NCBI GenBank assembly: GCA_023260655.1 | Contig: JALQUU010000019.1 | Location: 1 to 45,050 of the forward strand | Direction: 5' to 3' | Length of the DNA: 45,050 nt | Origin: Paracoccaceae bacterium | GTDB lineage: Bacteria > Pseudomonadota > Alphaproteobacteria > Rhodobacterales > Rhodobacteraceae | Shown here: piece after piece, positions 18,297 to 26,036 of the stretch | Layout: the number at the start of each line of letters is the position of its first letter | Position numbering within the stretch: position 1 is the stretch's first letter | Translations under genes and position numbers: made by a program | The notes under the pieces: model-generated | The model's database searches: none | Seen by the model: only the letters and a program-made list of their open reading frames with translations | Told to the model about the DNA's origin: nothing

Positions 18297-19081
18297 TGCG
18301 GTTCTCGGCGAATATCGGGTTTCTTTATGCGGACCTCGCCTTGCCGGAGCGCATTCGCGCGGCGAAGCGGGACGGGTTTGACGCGGTGGAGTGCCATTTC
18401 CCCTATGCGGTGCCTGTGGCGGAGATGCGGGCGGCGTTGGAGGAAACGGGGCTCAAGATGCTTGGCCTCAACACGCGGCCCGGTGATGTGGCAGCGGGTG
18501 ATTTCGGCTTGGCGGCACTGGCGGGGCGGGTGGACGAGGCCCGTGCAGCCATGCGCGAGGCGGTGGACTATGGCGCGGCGATGGGGGCAGGCGCGGTTCA
18601 CGTGATGGCTGGAAAGACCGATGGCGGTGCGGCTGCAGAAGCGGCCTTTCGCGCCACATTGGACGAGGCTTGCGATCTGGCGGGGGCCAAGGGCATGGGC
18701 GTGCTCATCGAGCCGATCAATACGCGCGACGTGCCGGGCTATCACCTGCACCGTTTGGAGCATGCAGGCGAGATCGTGGCGGCGCTCGGCCATGCCAATC
18801 TGAAGATCATGTTCGACTGCTATCATCTGCAGATCATGGGCGGTGATCTGATCCGGCGCTTTGAAGCGGCGCGGGGCGATGTTGGCCATGTGCAGATTGC
18901 GGCGGTGCCGGATCGGGGCGAACCCGATGCGGGCGAGCTGGATTACATCAACATCCTTGGCGCTTTTGCGGCTGCTGGATGGGATCGCCCTGTTGGCGCG
19001 GAATACAAGCCCCGCTCGGGGCAAACCTCGGCTGGCCTTGGCTGGCTCAACCGGTTTCGGGCCGCACTCGGCCAATCGTGA
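18296..19081 (+). CDS. otnI: 2-oxo-tetronate isomerase (hydroxypyruvate isomerase family)
   Basis: OtnI converts 2-oxo-tetronate, made by LtnD or DenD, to 3-oxo-tetronate, the OtnK substrate. It is a 261-residue xylose-isomerase-like TIM barrel. Expected metal and catalytic residues occur in the VLIEPINTRDVPGYHL, IMFDCYHLQIMGGDL, GHVQIAAVPDRGEPDAGELDY and GAEYKP blocks. ATG 18296 overlaps the otnC stop by one base. The paralogue Hyi (hydroxypyruvate isomerase) cannot be excluded from sequence alone, but the operon favours OtnI. Confidence 0.9.
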   Translation: MRFSANIGFLYADLALPERIRAAKRDGFDAVECHFPYAVPVAEMRAALEETGLKMLGLNTRPGDVAAGDFGLAALAGRVDEARAAMREAVDYGAAMGAGAVHVMAGKTDGGAAAEAAFRATLDEACDLAGAKGMGVLIEPINTRDVPGYHLHRLEHAGEIVAALGHANLKIMFDCYHLQIMGGDLIRRFEAARGDVGHVQIAAVPDRGEPDAGELDYINILGAFAAAGWDRPVGAEYKPRSGQTSAGLGWLNRFRAALGQS

Positions 19082-19092
19082 AAGGACAGACC

Positions 19093-20031
19093 ATGACAGA
19101 GACGCTGGCCATTGGCCCCTATGCCGACACCGACGCCGTGGCGCTGACCACGGATTTCGCGGCGAAATTCATCGCCAATCCGGCGGCTTTGGCGGGGCTT
19201 TCGGAGGCTGAACGCGCAGGAATCAAGGCGGTGGCCTACAAGGGGCATCTGCCCTTTGGCGCGGCGGAGATGGATATGCTCCCGTCGCTCGGGGTGATCG
19301 CGAATTACGGCGTGGGCTATGATGCGATCGACGTGAAGGCGGCTTCCGCGCGGGGCATCAAGGTGACGAATACGCCGGATGTGCTGAATGACGATGTGGC
19401 CGATGTGGCGGTGGGGCTTCTCTTGATGCACGGGCGCAAGATGATTGCGGCGTCTGACTGGGCGCGCTCTGGGCAGTGGGCGGAGAAGGGGGAATTCCCG
19501 CTCAACCGCAAGATTTCCAGTGGGCGCGCGGGCATTCTCGGGCTGGGACGGATCGGGCGCGAGATTGCGGACCGTTTGGCGGCGTTCAAATGCGAAATCC
19601 ACTATTTCGCGCGTTCCGAGAAGGAGACCCCCGGTTGGACCTATCACGCCGATCCGGTGAGCCTTGCGGAAGCGGTGGATTACCTTGTGGTGGCCACGGT
19701 GGGTGGCGAGGCCACGAAGGGGATCGTTTCGAAAGAGGTGATCGAAGCTTTGGGGCCGCGCGGTATTCTCGTGAACATCTCGCGGGGGACCACGGTGGAC
19801 GAGGCGGCGCTGATCGCGGCCTTGGAAAGCGGGGCTTTGGGTGGCGCGGCGCTGGATGTGTTCCTGAACGAGCCTAAGATTGATCCGCGCTTCTATACGC
19901 TCCCGAATGTGACGGTGCAGCCGCATCAGGGGTCGGGCACGGTGGAAACGCGCGCGGAAATGGGCGCGTTGCAGCGGCGGAACGTGGCAGCGCATCTGGG
20001 CGGTAAGCCGCTTGAGACGCCGGTGAACTGA
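19093..20031 (+). CDS. D-isomer 2-hydroxyacid dehydrogenase, hydroxypyruvate/glyoxylate reductase-like
   Basis: A 312-residue NAD(P)-dependent 2-hydroxyacid dehydrogenase. The nucleotide fold has GILGLGRIGREIADRLAAF, and the catalytic triad is seen as Arg in VNISRGTTVDE, Glu in FLNEPKID and His in QPHQGSGTVETR. YGVGYDAIDVKAASARGI is typical. ATG 19093 has AAAGGACAG upstream. It closes the tetronate operon, starting 11 bases after otnI. It may reduce or oxidise a side product such as hydroxypyruvate, or regenerate cofactor; its role in the path is inferred. Confidence 0.88.
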   Translation: MTETLAIGPYADTDAVALTTDFAAKFIANPAALAGLSEAERAGIKAVAYKGHLPFGAAEMDMLPSLGVIANYGVGYDAIDVKAASARGIKVTNTPDVLNDDVADVAVGLLLMHGRKMIAASDWARSGQWAEKGEFPLNRKISSGRAGILGLGRIGREIADRLAAFKCEIHYFARSEKETPGWTYHADPVSLAEAVDYLVVATVGGEATKGIVSKEVIEALGPRGILVNISRGTTVDEAALIAALESGALGGAALDVFLNEPKIDPRFYTLPNVTVQPHQGSGTVETRAEMGALQRRNVAAHLGGKPLETPVN

Positions 20032-20093
20032 ACCCCTCTGGCACTTCCCTGACGGGCGGGGCAGAGTGGCCGCGAAGCAGAGGAGTGCCGAGT

Positions 20094-21200
20094 ATGGACG
20101 ACATGGAACAGCGCGCCGCCGAGATCATGCACCTGCGCCGTGCGGAGCTCGCGAAAGGTGATCCGGTGGCGCTGCCGATCACGCTGGCCTCGATGTATCA
20201 CCTGCCGGGCGATCCGGCGGGGGCGCGGGGTTACGGGCGGATGGACAACCCGACATGGGACGGGTTGGAACATGCGCTGGGCCATCTGGAAGGCGCGCAG
20301 GCGGTGGCTTTCCCTTCGGGGATGGGCGCGATTTCGGCGGCGTTTTTCGCGGTGGTGAAGGCGGGTGACAAGGTGATCATCCCGTCGGACGGCTATTACA
20401 CGACGCGGATGCTGGCGGATAAGTTCTTGAAACCCTTGGGTGTTGTGGTGGAAGAACGCTCCACGTCGGCAATGACCCAAGGCGGGTTCAAAGGCGTGCG
20501 GATGGTGTTCCTTGAAAGCCCCTCTAACCCCGGGTTGGACCTTTGCGATATCGCGGGGATTGCGACGGAAGTGCATGCGGCAGGCGGGATCGTGGTGGTG
20601 GATAACACGACGATGACGCCTTACGGCCAGCGCCCCTTGGACTTGGGCGCGGATATGGTGGTGGCGGCGGATACCAAGGCACCGGGCGGGCATTCCGACG
20701 TGTTGATGGGCCATGTGACGACGCGTGATCCGGCACTTTATGCGGCGCTCAAGGATTGGCGCAAGATTTTGGGGGCTATCCCCAGCCCCTTCGATGCGTG
20801 GCTCACGCACCGTGGTCTGGAGACGCTGGAATTGCGGTTCCAGCGGATGTGCGCCTCGGCGCATGTGATTGCGGAGCGGTTTGCCGAGCACAAGAAGGTG
20901 CAGGCGCTGCGCTATCCGGGGCTGCCCGGCGATCCCGCGCATAATCTGATGAAGAAGCAGATGGCGACGGGGGGCTTCCTTATTGGCCTGACGCTGAAAG
21001 ACGAGGCGGCGGGCGAGCGGTTTATCAATGGCTGCACCTATTTGCAGCCTGCGACCTCGTTCGGCGGGGTGCATTCCTCGGCAGAACGGCGGGCGCGCTG
21101 GGGGGATGCGGTGGCACCCGGGTTCGTGCGGCTATCGGTCGGGATCGAGCCCTTGGAGACGCTCTGGGCGGCGCTGGAAGCGTCTTTGGCCGAGGCCTGA
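20094..21200 (+). CDS. Cys/Met metabolism PLP-dependent lyase/synthase (trans-sulfuration family)
   Basis: A 368-residue fold-type I PLP enzyme of the MetB/MetC/cystathionine gamma-lyase family. The region PSGMGAISAAFFA binds the cofactor phosphate. VVDNTTMTPYGQRPLDLGADMVVAADTK carries the Asp and the PLP lysine, with GGHSDVLMG after it; the usual S-x-T-K before the lysine is A-D-T-K. ATG 20094 is chosen, with AGGAG 12 bases upstream. The gene stands alone between the tetronate operon and repeat copy C. Cystathionine beta-lyase, gamma-lyase and gamma-synthase remain possible. Confidence 0.85.
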   Translation: MDDMEQRAAEIMHLRRAELAKGDPVALPITLASMYHLPGDPAGARGYGRMDNPTWDGLEHALGHLEGAQAVAFPSGMGAISAAFFAVVKAGDKVIIPSDGYYTTRMLADKFLKPLGVVVEERSTSAMTQGGFKGVRMVFLESPSNPGLDLCDIAGIATEVHAAGGIVVVDNTTMTPYGQRPLDLGADMVVAADTKAPGGHSDVLMGHVTTRDPALYAALKDWRKILGAIPSPFDAWLTHRGLETLELRFQRMCASAHVIAERFAEHKKVQALRYPGLPGDPAHNLMKKQMATGGFLIGLTLKDEAAGERFINGCTYLQPATSFGGVHSSAERRARWGDAVAPGFVRLSVGIEPLETLWAALEASLAEA

Positions 21201-21206
21201 GCATTC

Positions 21207-21262
21207 CCCACACGCGCCGCCTTTGGGGCGCGTGGAATTTGGATATTTGGAAAAGCGAGAGG
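21207..21262. repeat. Intergenic hairpin/GGATATTT element, copy C; likely bidirectional terminator
   Basis: Stem CACGCGCC/GGCGCGTG (21211-21234), then GGATATTTGGAAAAGCGAGAG. It lies between two convergent genes (stops at 21200 and 21279), so it is well placed to end transcription from both sides. The tail resembles copies A and D. Confidence 0.65.
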
Positions 21263-21278
21263 TGGGCCGTTGGCCCCT

Positions 21279-21725
21279 CTAGACTTTTTGGGTGACGAAA
21301 ACTCCAGCCGCCATCAGGGCGATGCCGAGGCCGCGCGAGAGGCTGAAGGGGGTGAGGCGCGCGCCGAAGAGGCCGAAATGGTCGATCACGGCGGCGGAGA
21401 CCAGCTGGCCCAGAAGCACGAAGAAGACCGCGTTGCCGATGCCGAACTTAGGTGCGATCCAGGTGATGGAGAGGACGTAGAAGGCGACGAAGCAGCCTGC
21501 GAGCCAGGTGTGTTTGGGGGCGAGCGGAATTGCGGAGAGCGCGCCTGTTTGACGGGTGAGGAGCGTGGTTGCGAGGGCCACGACCGCGGCAACGCAGAAG
21601 AGGAGCACCGAGGCGGCTGCTGGTGCGCCGATGTGGCGGCCAAGGGCTGCGTTCAGGGCGGCGAGGATCGGGATGCCCATGCCGGCGGCGAACATCACGA
21701 GAGCGTAGGTGGTGGTTTGGGGCAT
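21279..21725 (-). CDS. DMT-family small membrane transporter (YdcZ/DUF606-like)
   Basis: A 148-residue protein with five likely membrane helices, matching the half-size YdcZ/DUF606 branch of the drug/metabolite transporter superfamily. The first helix region has MGIPILAALNAALGRHIG, and the end reads SRGLGIALMAAGVFVTQ. I chose ATG 21725 (MPQTTTY), four bases after the thioesterase stop; a TTG further upstream overlaps that gene. The substrate is unknown. Confidence 0.85.
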   Translation of the reverse strand: MPQTTTYALVMFAAGMGIPILAALNAALGRHIGAPAAASVLLFCVAAVVALATTLLTRQTGALSAIPLAPKHTWLAGCFVAFYVLSITWIAPKFGIGNAVFFVLLGQLVSAAVIDHFGLFGARLTPFSLSRGLGIALMAAGVFVTQKV

Positions 21726-21729
21726 CGGA

Positions 21730-22146
21730 TTATCCAGCAAAGAAGGTGGCGGTGGCCGTGGCGATGGGTTTTTCGTCAGGCAGGCTGATCATGGTGGCAC
21801 GGGCGAAGATGATGGCTTTTCCGGCGCGCACGATCTCGGCCTCGCAGCGCACGCGCTCACCGGTGCCGGGGCGGAGGAACTGGGTGTCGAGGGTGGTGGT
21901 GGCGACAGGGCGCATTGCACCGAAATGGCCCGCGCAGGCGAAGACCATGGCGGTATCGGCCATGGCGGCGAGGGCCTGACCGCTGATGATACCGCCCATC
22001 CTGTTGATGGCGGAGGTATTGGGCATGGAGAGCACGGCGCGGGTGGGGCCGATGTCTTCGATGGTGAGGGAGAGGGCCTGAACCCATGGGGCGAAGGCTG
22101 TCGAGAGCCAGTTCTGGGCGTCGTCGCGGGTGAGTGTCACGCGCAT
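21730..22146 (-). CDS. PaaI-type hotdog-fold thioesterase
   Basis: A 138-residue hotdog protein of the PaaI/acyl-CoA thioesterase group. The core NRMGGIISGQALAAMADTAMVFAC holds the catalytic Gly/Asp region, and the strand VATTTLDTQFLRPGTGERV is typical. ATG 22146 follows GAGGAGGAAC, a very good ribosome-binding site. It is co-transcribed with the small DMT gene after it. It probably hydrolyses an aromatic or medium-chain acyl-CoA; the substrate is not visible in the sequence. Confidence 0.88.
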   Translation of the reverse strand: MRVTLTRDDAQNWLSTAFAPWVQALSLTIEDIGPTRAVLSMPNTSAINRMGGIISGQALAAMADTAMVFACAGHFGAMRPVATTTLDTQFLRPGTGERVRCEAEIVRAGKAIIFARATMISLPDEKPIATATATFFAG

Positions 22147-22201
22147 GTTCCTCCTCGTTTTGCGGTCAGAGTGCAGCGGTTCGGGGGCAATGTCTATCCG
22201 G

Positions 22202-22215
22202 CTGATCTGGATCAA
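22202..22215. promoter_or_regulatory. FNR-like box upstream of the cytochrome c cluster
   Basis: CTGATCTGGATCAA matches TTGAT-N4-ATCAA at 9 of 10 defined positions, and shares the 13-mer TGATCTGGATCAA with the box upstream of ctaC. It lies 57 bases before the first cytochrome gene and 56 before the divergent thioesterase gene. Confidence 0.6.
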
Positions 22216-22271
22216 GACAGGGGCGCACGGGCTGGGGCAAGCTGGGAATCAGCGCGAATAAGGAGAAAAAC

Positions 22272-22661
22272 ATGAGAGCATTCGGGTGGTTGGCCTTGAT
22301 GGCTTTGGCAGGCTGTGCGGCGGCATCGGAGCCGCCGGGGGCGGAGCTTTACGAAAGCCTTTGTGCGGGATGCCATGGGGTGAGCGGCAAGGGTGACGGG
22401 GTGATCGCGGGTGAATTGCCGGTGGCCCCTGCGGATCTGACGCTCCTCTCGGCATCGAATGGTGGTGCGTTCCCGTGGGATCGGGCGATGGCGTGGGTTC
22501 ATGGCTACCCGGACCGCTATTCGGGGCGGGTGATGCCGGAATTCGGGCCGCTTCTGGACGGGGAGACGGTGATGGTGGTGGCCGAGGATGGCACGCGGGT
22601 GCCGACGCCGAAGTCGCTGGTTTTGATCGTCAGCTATCTGGAAAGCCTGCAAGAGGGGTAA
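22272..22661 (+). CDS. Lipoprotein monohaem cytochrome c, first of three
   Basis: A 129-residue c-type cytochrome. The lipobox LMALAGC puts a lipid anchor on C15. The haem motif is C31-A-G-C34-H35, followed by GVSGKGDGVIAGELPVAPADLT, the class I pattern in which a distal Met (probably in VMPEFGPLL) is the sixth ligand. It starts after AAGGAGAAAAAC and is followed by two paralogous cytochromes. It would sit on the periplasmic face of the inner membrane (or on the outer membrane) and carry electrons. No partner oxidoreductase is encoded beside it. Confidence 0.88.
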   Translation: MRAFGWLALMALAGCAAASEPPGAELYESLCAGCHGVSGKGDGVIAGELPVAPADLTLLSASNGGAFPWDRAMAWVHGYPDRYSGRVMPEFGPLLDGETVMVVAEDGTRVPTPKSLVLIVSYLESLQEG

Positions 22662-22664
22662 GCG

Positions 22665-23057
22665 ATGCGTGGAGTTCTACTGGTTCTAAGGTGTTTGGCA
22701 TGGGCTGGCGCTGCGCCAGCTCAGGACGCGCTGACAGGGCGGGCCTTGTTCCTGCATTATTGCGCGACTTGCCATGGCGAGGCGGCGGAGGGGAACGGGT
22801 CGATGGCGCCTGTGCTGCTCGTCCAGCCGAAAGACCTGACGGCATTGGCGGCCGAGAATGGCGGCGCGTTTCCGGTGGAACGGGTAGTGGCGCGGATTGA
22901 CGGGCGGGATGCGCTGGTGAGCCATGGCTCGCCGATGCCGGTTTATGCCGAGGTGATGGCGGGCGAGTTGGTGGAGATGGAAATCGGGGGCGCGACCTTG
23001 ACGATTAGCCGCCGAATTGCTGATCTGGTGGCCTACCTGATGGAGATACAGAAATGA
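22665..23057 (+). CDS. Periplasmic monohaem cytochrome c, second of three
   Basis: A 130-residue cytochrome c with a signal peptide (about 1-20, ending APAQ-D) but no lipobox. The haem motif is C33-A-T-C36-H37 followed by GEAAEGNGSMAPVLLVQPKDLT. The axial Met is probably in SHGSPMPVYAEVM. Compared with its neighbours it lacks the MPEFG block. It starts three bases after the first cytochrome gene and overlaps the third (ATGA). It may be the soluble shuttle of the trio. Confidence 0.88.
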   Translation: MRGVLLVLRCLAWAGAAPAQDALTGRALFLHYCATCHGEAAEGNGSMAPVLLVQPKDLTALAAENGGAFPVERVVARIDGRDALVSHGSPMPVYAEVMAGELVEMEIGGATLTISRRIADLVAYLMEIQK

Positions 23058-23455
23058 CCCGCCCTTTGTTTGCCCTGCTTGCGCTGCCGCTTCTGGCGGG
23101 GTGTTTCGAGCGCGATATGCCCGAGGCAAGTGACGGGGTGGCATTGTTTGCCGAGAATTGCGTGATGTGCCACGGGCCCTTGGGGCGGGGCAATGGCGTG
23201 ATTGCCGAAGGGCTCGATCCGAAGCCTGCGGATCTGACGCGGATCGCGGCGCGGGCGGGGGGCACCTTCCCGCGTGCGGCGGTTCTCTCGAAGATCGACG
23301 GCTATACGAAGCAGCCGCAAGAGGCGCAGATGCCAGAGTTCGGTTTGCTTCTGAAGGGGCCGACGGTGCCTGTGGATGTGGGCGGCGCGCAGCCGACGCC
23401 TGTGCCACGGCCTTTGGCGGCGCTGGCGGCCTATCTCGAGTCGATCCAGCGCTAA
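23054..23455 (+). CDS. Lipoprotein monohaem cytochrome c, third of three
   Basis: A 133-residue cytochrome c with the lipobox LPLLAGC (lipid on C17) and the haem motif C36-V-M-C39-H40. GPLGRGNGVIAEGLDPKPADLTRIAA and MPEFGLLL closely echo the first cytochrome of the cluster, so the trio arose by tandem duplication. It is translationally coupled to the second gene. Its stop is followed eight bases later by the stop of the convergent HExxH lipoprotein gene. Confidence 0.88.
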   Translation: MTRPLFALLALPLLAGCFERDMPEASDGVALFAENCVMCHGPLGRGNGVIAEGLDPKPADLTRIAARAGGTFPRAAVLSKIDGYTKQPQEAQMPEFGLLLKGPTVPVDVGGAQPTPVPRPLAALAAYLESIQR

Positions 23456-23463
23456 AGCACCCG

Positions 23464-24141
23464 CTAGCTACAGATGCCTTTGCGTTGCACGCCCTCCCAC
23501 GGGACCAGAACCTCGGGGCGGGACATGCGTTCGAGGGGTGCGACGGGCATGACGGCGGCCAGCATCTCGCGCAGGCGTAGGGTGCGTGGGGCTTCGGGGT
23601 CTAGCGCACGGCAGCAGACGAATTCCTCGACGATGGCGGCCTGTTGTTCGTAGCCGAAGGCGAGGAAATCCGCGCGGCTTTCGGGGTCGAAAAGGTAGGG
23701 ATCATCGCTCTGCACATGTTCGAAGGCACCTTTGAACGGGTGGTAGCGGGTGGTTTCGCGCTGCTCCCATTGCCAGATATGGGTGATCTCGTGGGCGAAG
23801 AGCATCGCGTCCCAGAGGTGGAGCTTCTTGGGCCAGCCTGCGAGGAAATCCTCGCGGTAGAGATCGGCGCGGAGCCAGATCGTGCGGAAGCCTGCCATGG
23901 CGGCGGGCGAGACCCAGACGCGGCCGGGGGGCAGTTCGGGGTAGATGCGTTCGGTACAGGTGACGCGCGGGCGTGGCTTGCGGGTGTGTGGATGGGGGTT
24001 CCGCGCAAGATTGGCGGAGAGGCGGATACGGTCCAGATCGAGGCTACTGCCGTGCAATGTGCCGAGGAACGCGCGCTCGTTTTCGGTGAGCGGGCGGGCG
24101 CAGGCGGTCAGAAAGAGGAGGCACAAGAGAAGGGCGCGCAT
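23464..24141 (-). CDS. Lipoprotein with HExxH zinc-protease-like motif
   Basis: A 225-residue protein with an N-terminal lipobox (LLFLTAC, lipid on C14). The centre has DAMLFAHEITHIWQWEQ, an HExxH motif (H117, E118, H121) of the gluzincin type. Glutamates further on (for example DPESRADFLAFGYEQQAAIVEEFV) could supply the third ligand. I recognise no named family; similar proteins of Rhodobacteraceae are annotated as hypothetical. I chose ATG 24141, which opens the lipoprotein signal; the same frame is open far upstream only because it shadows the FAD gene. It may be an inactive or narrow-range periplasmic metallopeptidase. Confidence 0.75.
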   Translation of the reverse strand: MRALLLCLLFLTACARPLTENERAFLGTLHGSSLDLDRIRLSANLARNPHPHTRKPRPRVTCTERIYPELPPGRVWVSPAAMAGFRTIWLRADLYREDFLAGWPKKLHLWDAMLFAHEITHIWQWEQRETTRYHPFKGAFEHVQSDDPYLFDPESRADFLAFGYEQQAAIVEEFVCCRALDPEAPRTLRLREMLAAVMPVAPLERMSRPEVLVPWEGVQRKGICS

Positions 24142-24249
24142 GGGGCGATTGAGCCTATCCGGAGGCGGGTGGTCAAGCCTCTGTAAGGGGCTGGTGGCGC
24201 GCGGGAAATTCGGCCAAGACTTCGGGGGAGGGATGCGAAGGGAGAGCGC

Positions 24250-25848
24250 ATGAGACCTGAAGGGCGTGGCGAGACGGAGTCGCTCTATTTCCGCTATCCG
24301 CATTTTGATCCGCCTGAAGCGCGGGAGGTTTTGAGTGCGGCTGTGCCTGTGGCGATCGTGGGGGCCGGGCCGATCGGGATGACGGCGGCGCTGACGCTGG
24401 CGAAAGAAGGTGTGCGCTCGGTTCTCTTCGACGCGAAATCCACTTTCAACGATGGGAGCCGCGCGATTTGTATCGCGCGCCAGAGCTTCAATATTCTGGA
24501 GCGGTTGGGGGCGGTGGGGCCGTTTCTGGAAAAGGCGCTGCCGTGGACGACGGGGCGGAGTTTCTATCGTGGCCAGCAGATCCTTGAGTTCGAGATGCCG
24601 GACAGCCCGCGCGAGAAGTTCCGGCCGATGTATAACCTTCAGCAGCAATATATCGAGGACTTCCTCTGGCGCGCGGTGGAAGCCGAGCCGTTGATCGAAA
24701 CGCGCTGGCAGAGTGAGGTTGTGGGGGTTCGGGATGTGGACGGCGGCGTGCGCCTTTCGGTGAAGGACCCGCTTGGAACCTACGAGATCGAGGCGGCTTG
24801 GGTGCTGGCGGCGGATGGTGCGCGGAGCCCGATCCGGAAGATGCGGGGGTTGCGGCTCAAGGGCGAGAATTACGAGGGGCGCTATGTGATCGCGGATGTG
24901 CAGATGGCGCATGACTATCCGACGATCCGGCGCGCTTTGTTTGATCCCGATTGCCGGCGGGGTGGCACGATCTTGGTTCATAAACAGCCGGATAATATCT
25001 GGCGGATCGATTACCAGTTGCGAGAGGGCGAGAGCGAAGCGGAAGCGATCCGCGAGGAAACGGTGCGGGCGTCGGTCGCGGCGGTGCTGGGCGAGTTGGG
25101 CTATGAGGGGGCGTGGGAACTGGAATGGTGGAGCATCTATTCCGCCAATACGCTTGCCTTGGACGATTACCGCGACGGGCGGATCTTCTTCATCGGAGAC
25201 AGCGCGCATATCGTGCCGATCTTCGGGGTGCGCGGGCTGAATAACGGATTGGCGGATGCCCATAACATGGGGTGGAAGCTTGGCTGGGTGCTGACGGGGC
25301 GTGCGGACGAGCGGCTTCTGGAGAGCTACACGCCGGAGCGGCGGGGCGCGACTTTGGATGTTTTCGCCAATGCATCGAAATCGGCGCGGTTCATGACGCC
25401 GCCCACGAGCGGGTGGGAATTGATGCGGGATGCGGCACTCAATCTGGCGCTGGAGCATCCGTTTGCGGGCGAACTGGCGAACCCTCGGCAAATGACGCCC
25501 TACACCTATGCGGATAGCCCTATCGCGGGGCCGAAAGGCGATGGGCGCGGGCCGATCCCCGGCGCGGCACTGCCCGGGGCGCGGGTTGAGGGCGGGTATC
25601 TGCAGGATCGATTGGGGGCGGGATTTACGCTTTTGACCTGCGATGCGGGGCTTGCCGGGTTGGCGGATGTGATGCTGTACGTAGAGGTGCTTGGCGTGGG
25701 CAGCGAGGCGGCGGAGGTTTTGGGGCTGGGAACGCAGGGGGCGGTTCTGGTGCGGCCTGATCTGCATATCGCGGCGCGCTGGGAGCGGGCGGTGCCCGAG
25801 GACATCACGGCGGCCCTTGCGCTGTCGACGGGGAGGGCTCGGGCATGA
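24250..25848 (+). CDS. FAD-dependent aromatic monooxygenase (PheA/TfdB/MhpA type)
   Basis: A 532-residue group A flavin monooxygenase. The dinucleotide-binding motif is VAIVGAGPIGMTAALTLAKEG (about 33-53), the DG motif is VLAADGARSPIRK, and the second FAD motif is RIFFIGDSAHIVPIFGVRGLNNGLADAHNMGWKL. These define the PheA/TfdB-like family, which hydroxylates phenolic acids and related compounds with NAD(P)H. A C-terminal thioredoxin-like domain follows. AGGGAGAG precedes ATG 24250. It overlaps a DUF2783 gene by four bases, a pairing that suggests a partner role. The substrate is undetermined. Confidence 0.9.
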   Translation: MRPEGRGETESLYFRYPHFDPPEAREVLSAAVPVAIVGAGPIGMTAALTLAKEGVRSVLFDAKSTFNDGSRAICIARQSFNILERLGAVGPFLEKALPWTTGRSFYRGQQILEFEMPDSPREKFRPMYNLQQQYIEDFLWRAVEAEPLIETRWQSEVVGVRDVDGGVRLSVKDPLGTYEIEAAWVLAADGARSPIRKMRGLRLKGENYEGRYVIADVQMAHDYPTIRRALFDPDCRRGGTILVHKQPDNIWRIDYQLREGESEAEAIREETVRASVAAVLGELGYEGAWELEWWSIYSANTLALDDYRDGRIFFIGDSAHIVPIFGVRGLNNGLADAHNMGWKLGWVLTGRADERLLESYTPERRGATLDVFANASKSARFMTPPTSGWELMRDAALNLALEHPFAGELANPRQMTPYTYADSPIAGPKGDGRGPIPGAALPGARVEGGYLQDRLGAGFTLLTCDAGLAGLADVMLYVEVLGVGSEAAEVLGLGTQGAVLVRPDLHIAARWERAVPEDITAALALSTGRARA

Positions 25849-26024
25849 CGCCTTTGGACGTAGAAGCGGTGTACGAGGCGCTGGCGGAAACGCTCGACGC
25901 GGTGGGCGACGAGAAGCAGCGGATGTTTCTGGCGAAGCTCGCGCTGTTACTGGCGCGGGACCTGGGGGATACGGCGCTGGTGCGCCAGCGGATCGGGGAA
26001 GCGGCCAAGCATCTGGAGGCCTGA
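25845..26024 (+). CDS. DUF2783 small protein, partner of the FAD monooxygenase
   Basis: A 59-residue, helix-rich protein starting MTPLDVEAVYEALAETLD and ending AAKHLEA, which fits the DUF2783 family found next to PheA/TfdB-type monooxygenases. Its ATG overlaps the monooxygenase stop (ATGA), so it is translated with it. It has no membrane segment or catalytic motif and may be a stabilising subunit. Its stop is 12 bases from the convergent denD stop. Confidence 0.8.
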   Translation: MTPLDVEAVYEALAETLDAVGDEKQRMFLAKLALLLARDLGDTALVRQRIGEAAKHLEA

Positions 26025-26036
26025 CCGCTTCTGATA

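Noticed and set aside
20032..20093. A possible SAM- or SAH-type riboswitch before the PLP lyase gene
   Set aside because: The gap is only 62 bases and I could not fit a known riboswitch core or pseudoknot; the GC-rich match seems incidental.
24142..25767. A long minus-strand reading frame across the FAD monooxygenase gene, continuous with the HExxH lipoprotein gene
   Set aside because: It is a high-GC shadow: arginine-, proline- and histidine-rich, without family motifs, and antisense to a well-supported enzyme. Only the part from 24141 downstream is a gene.
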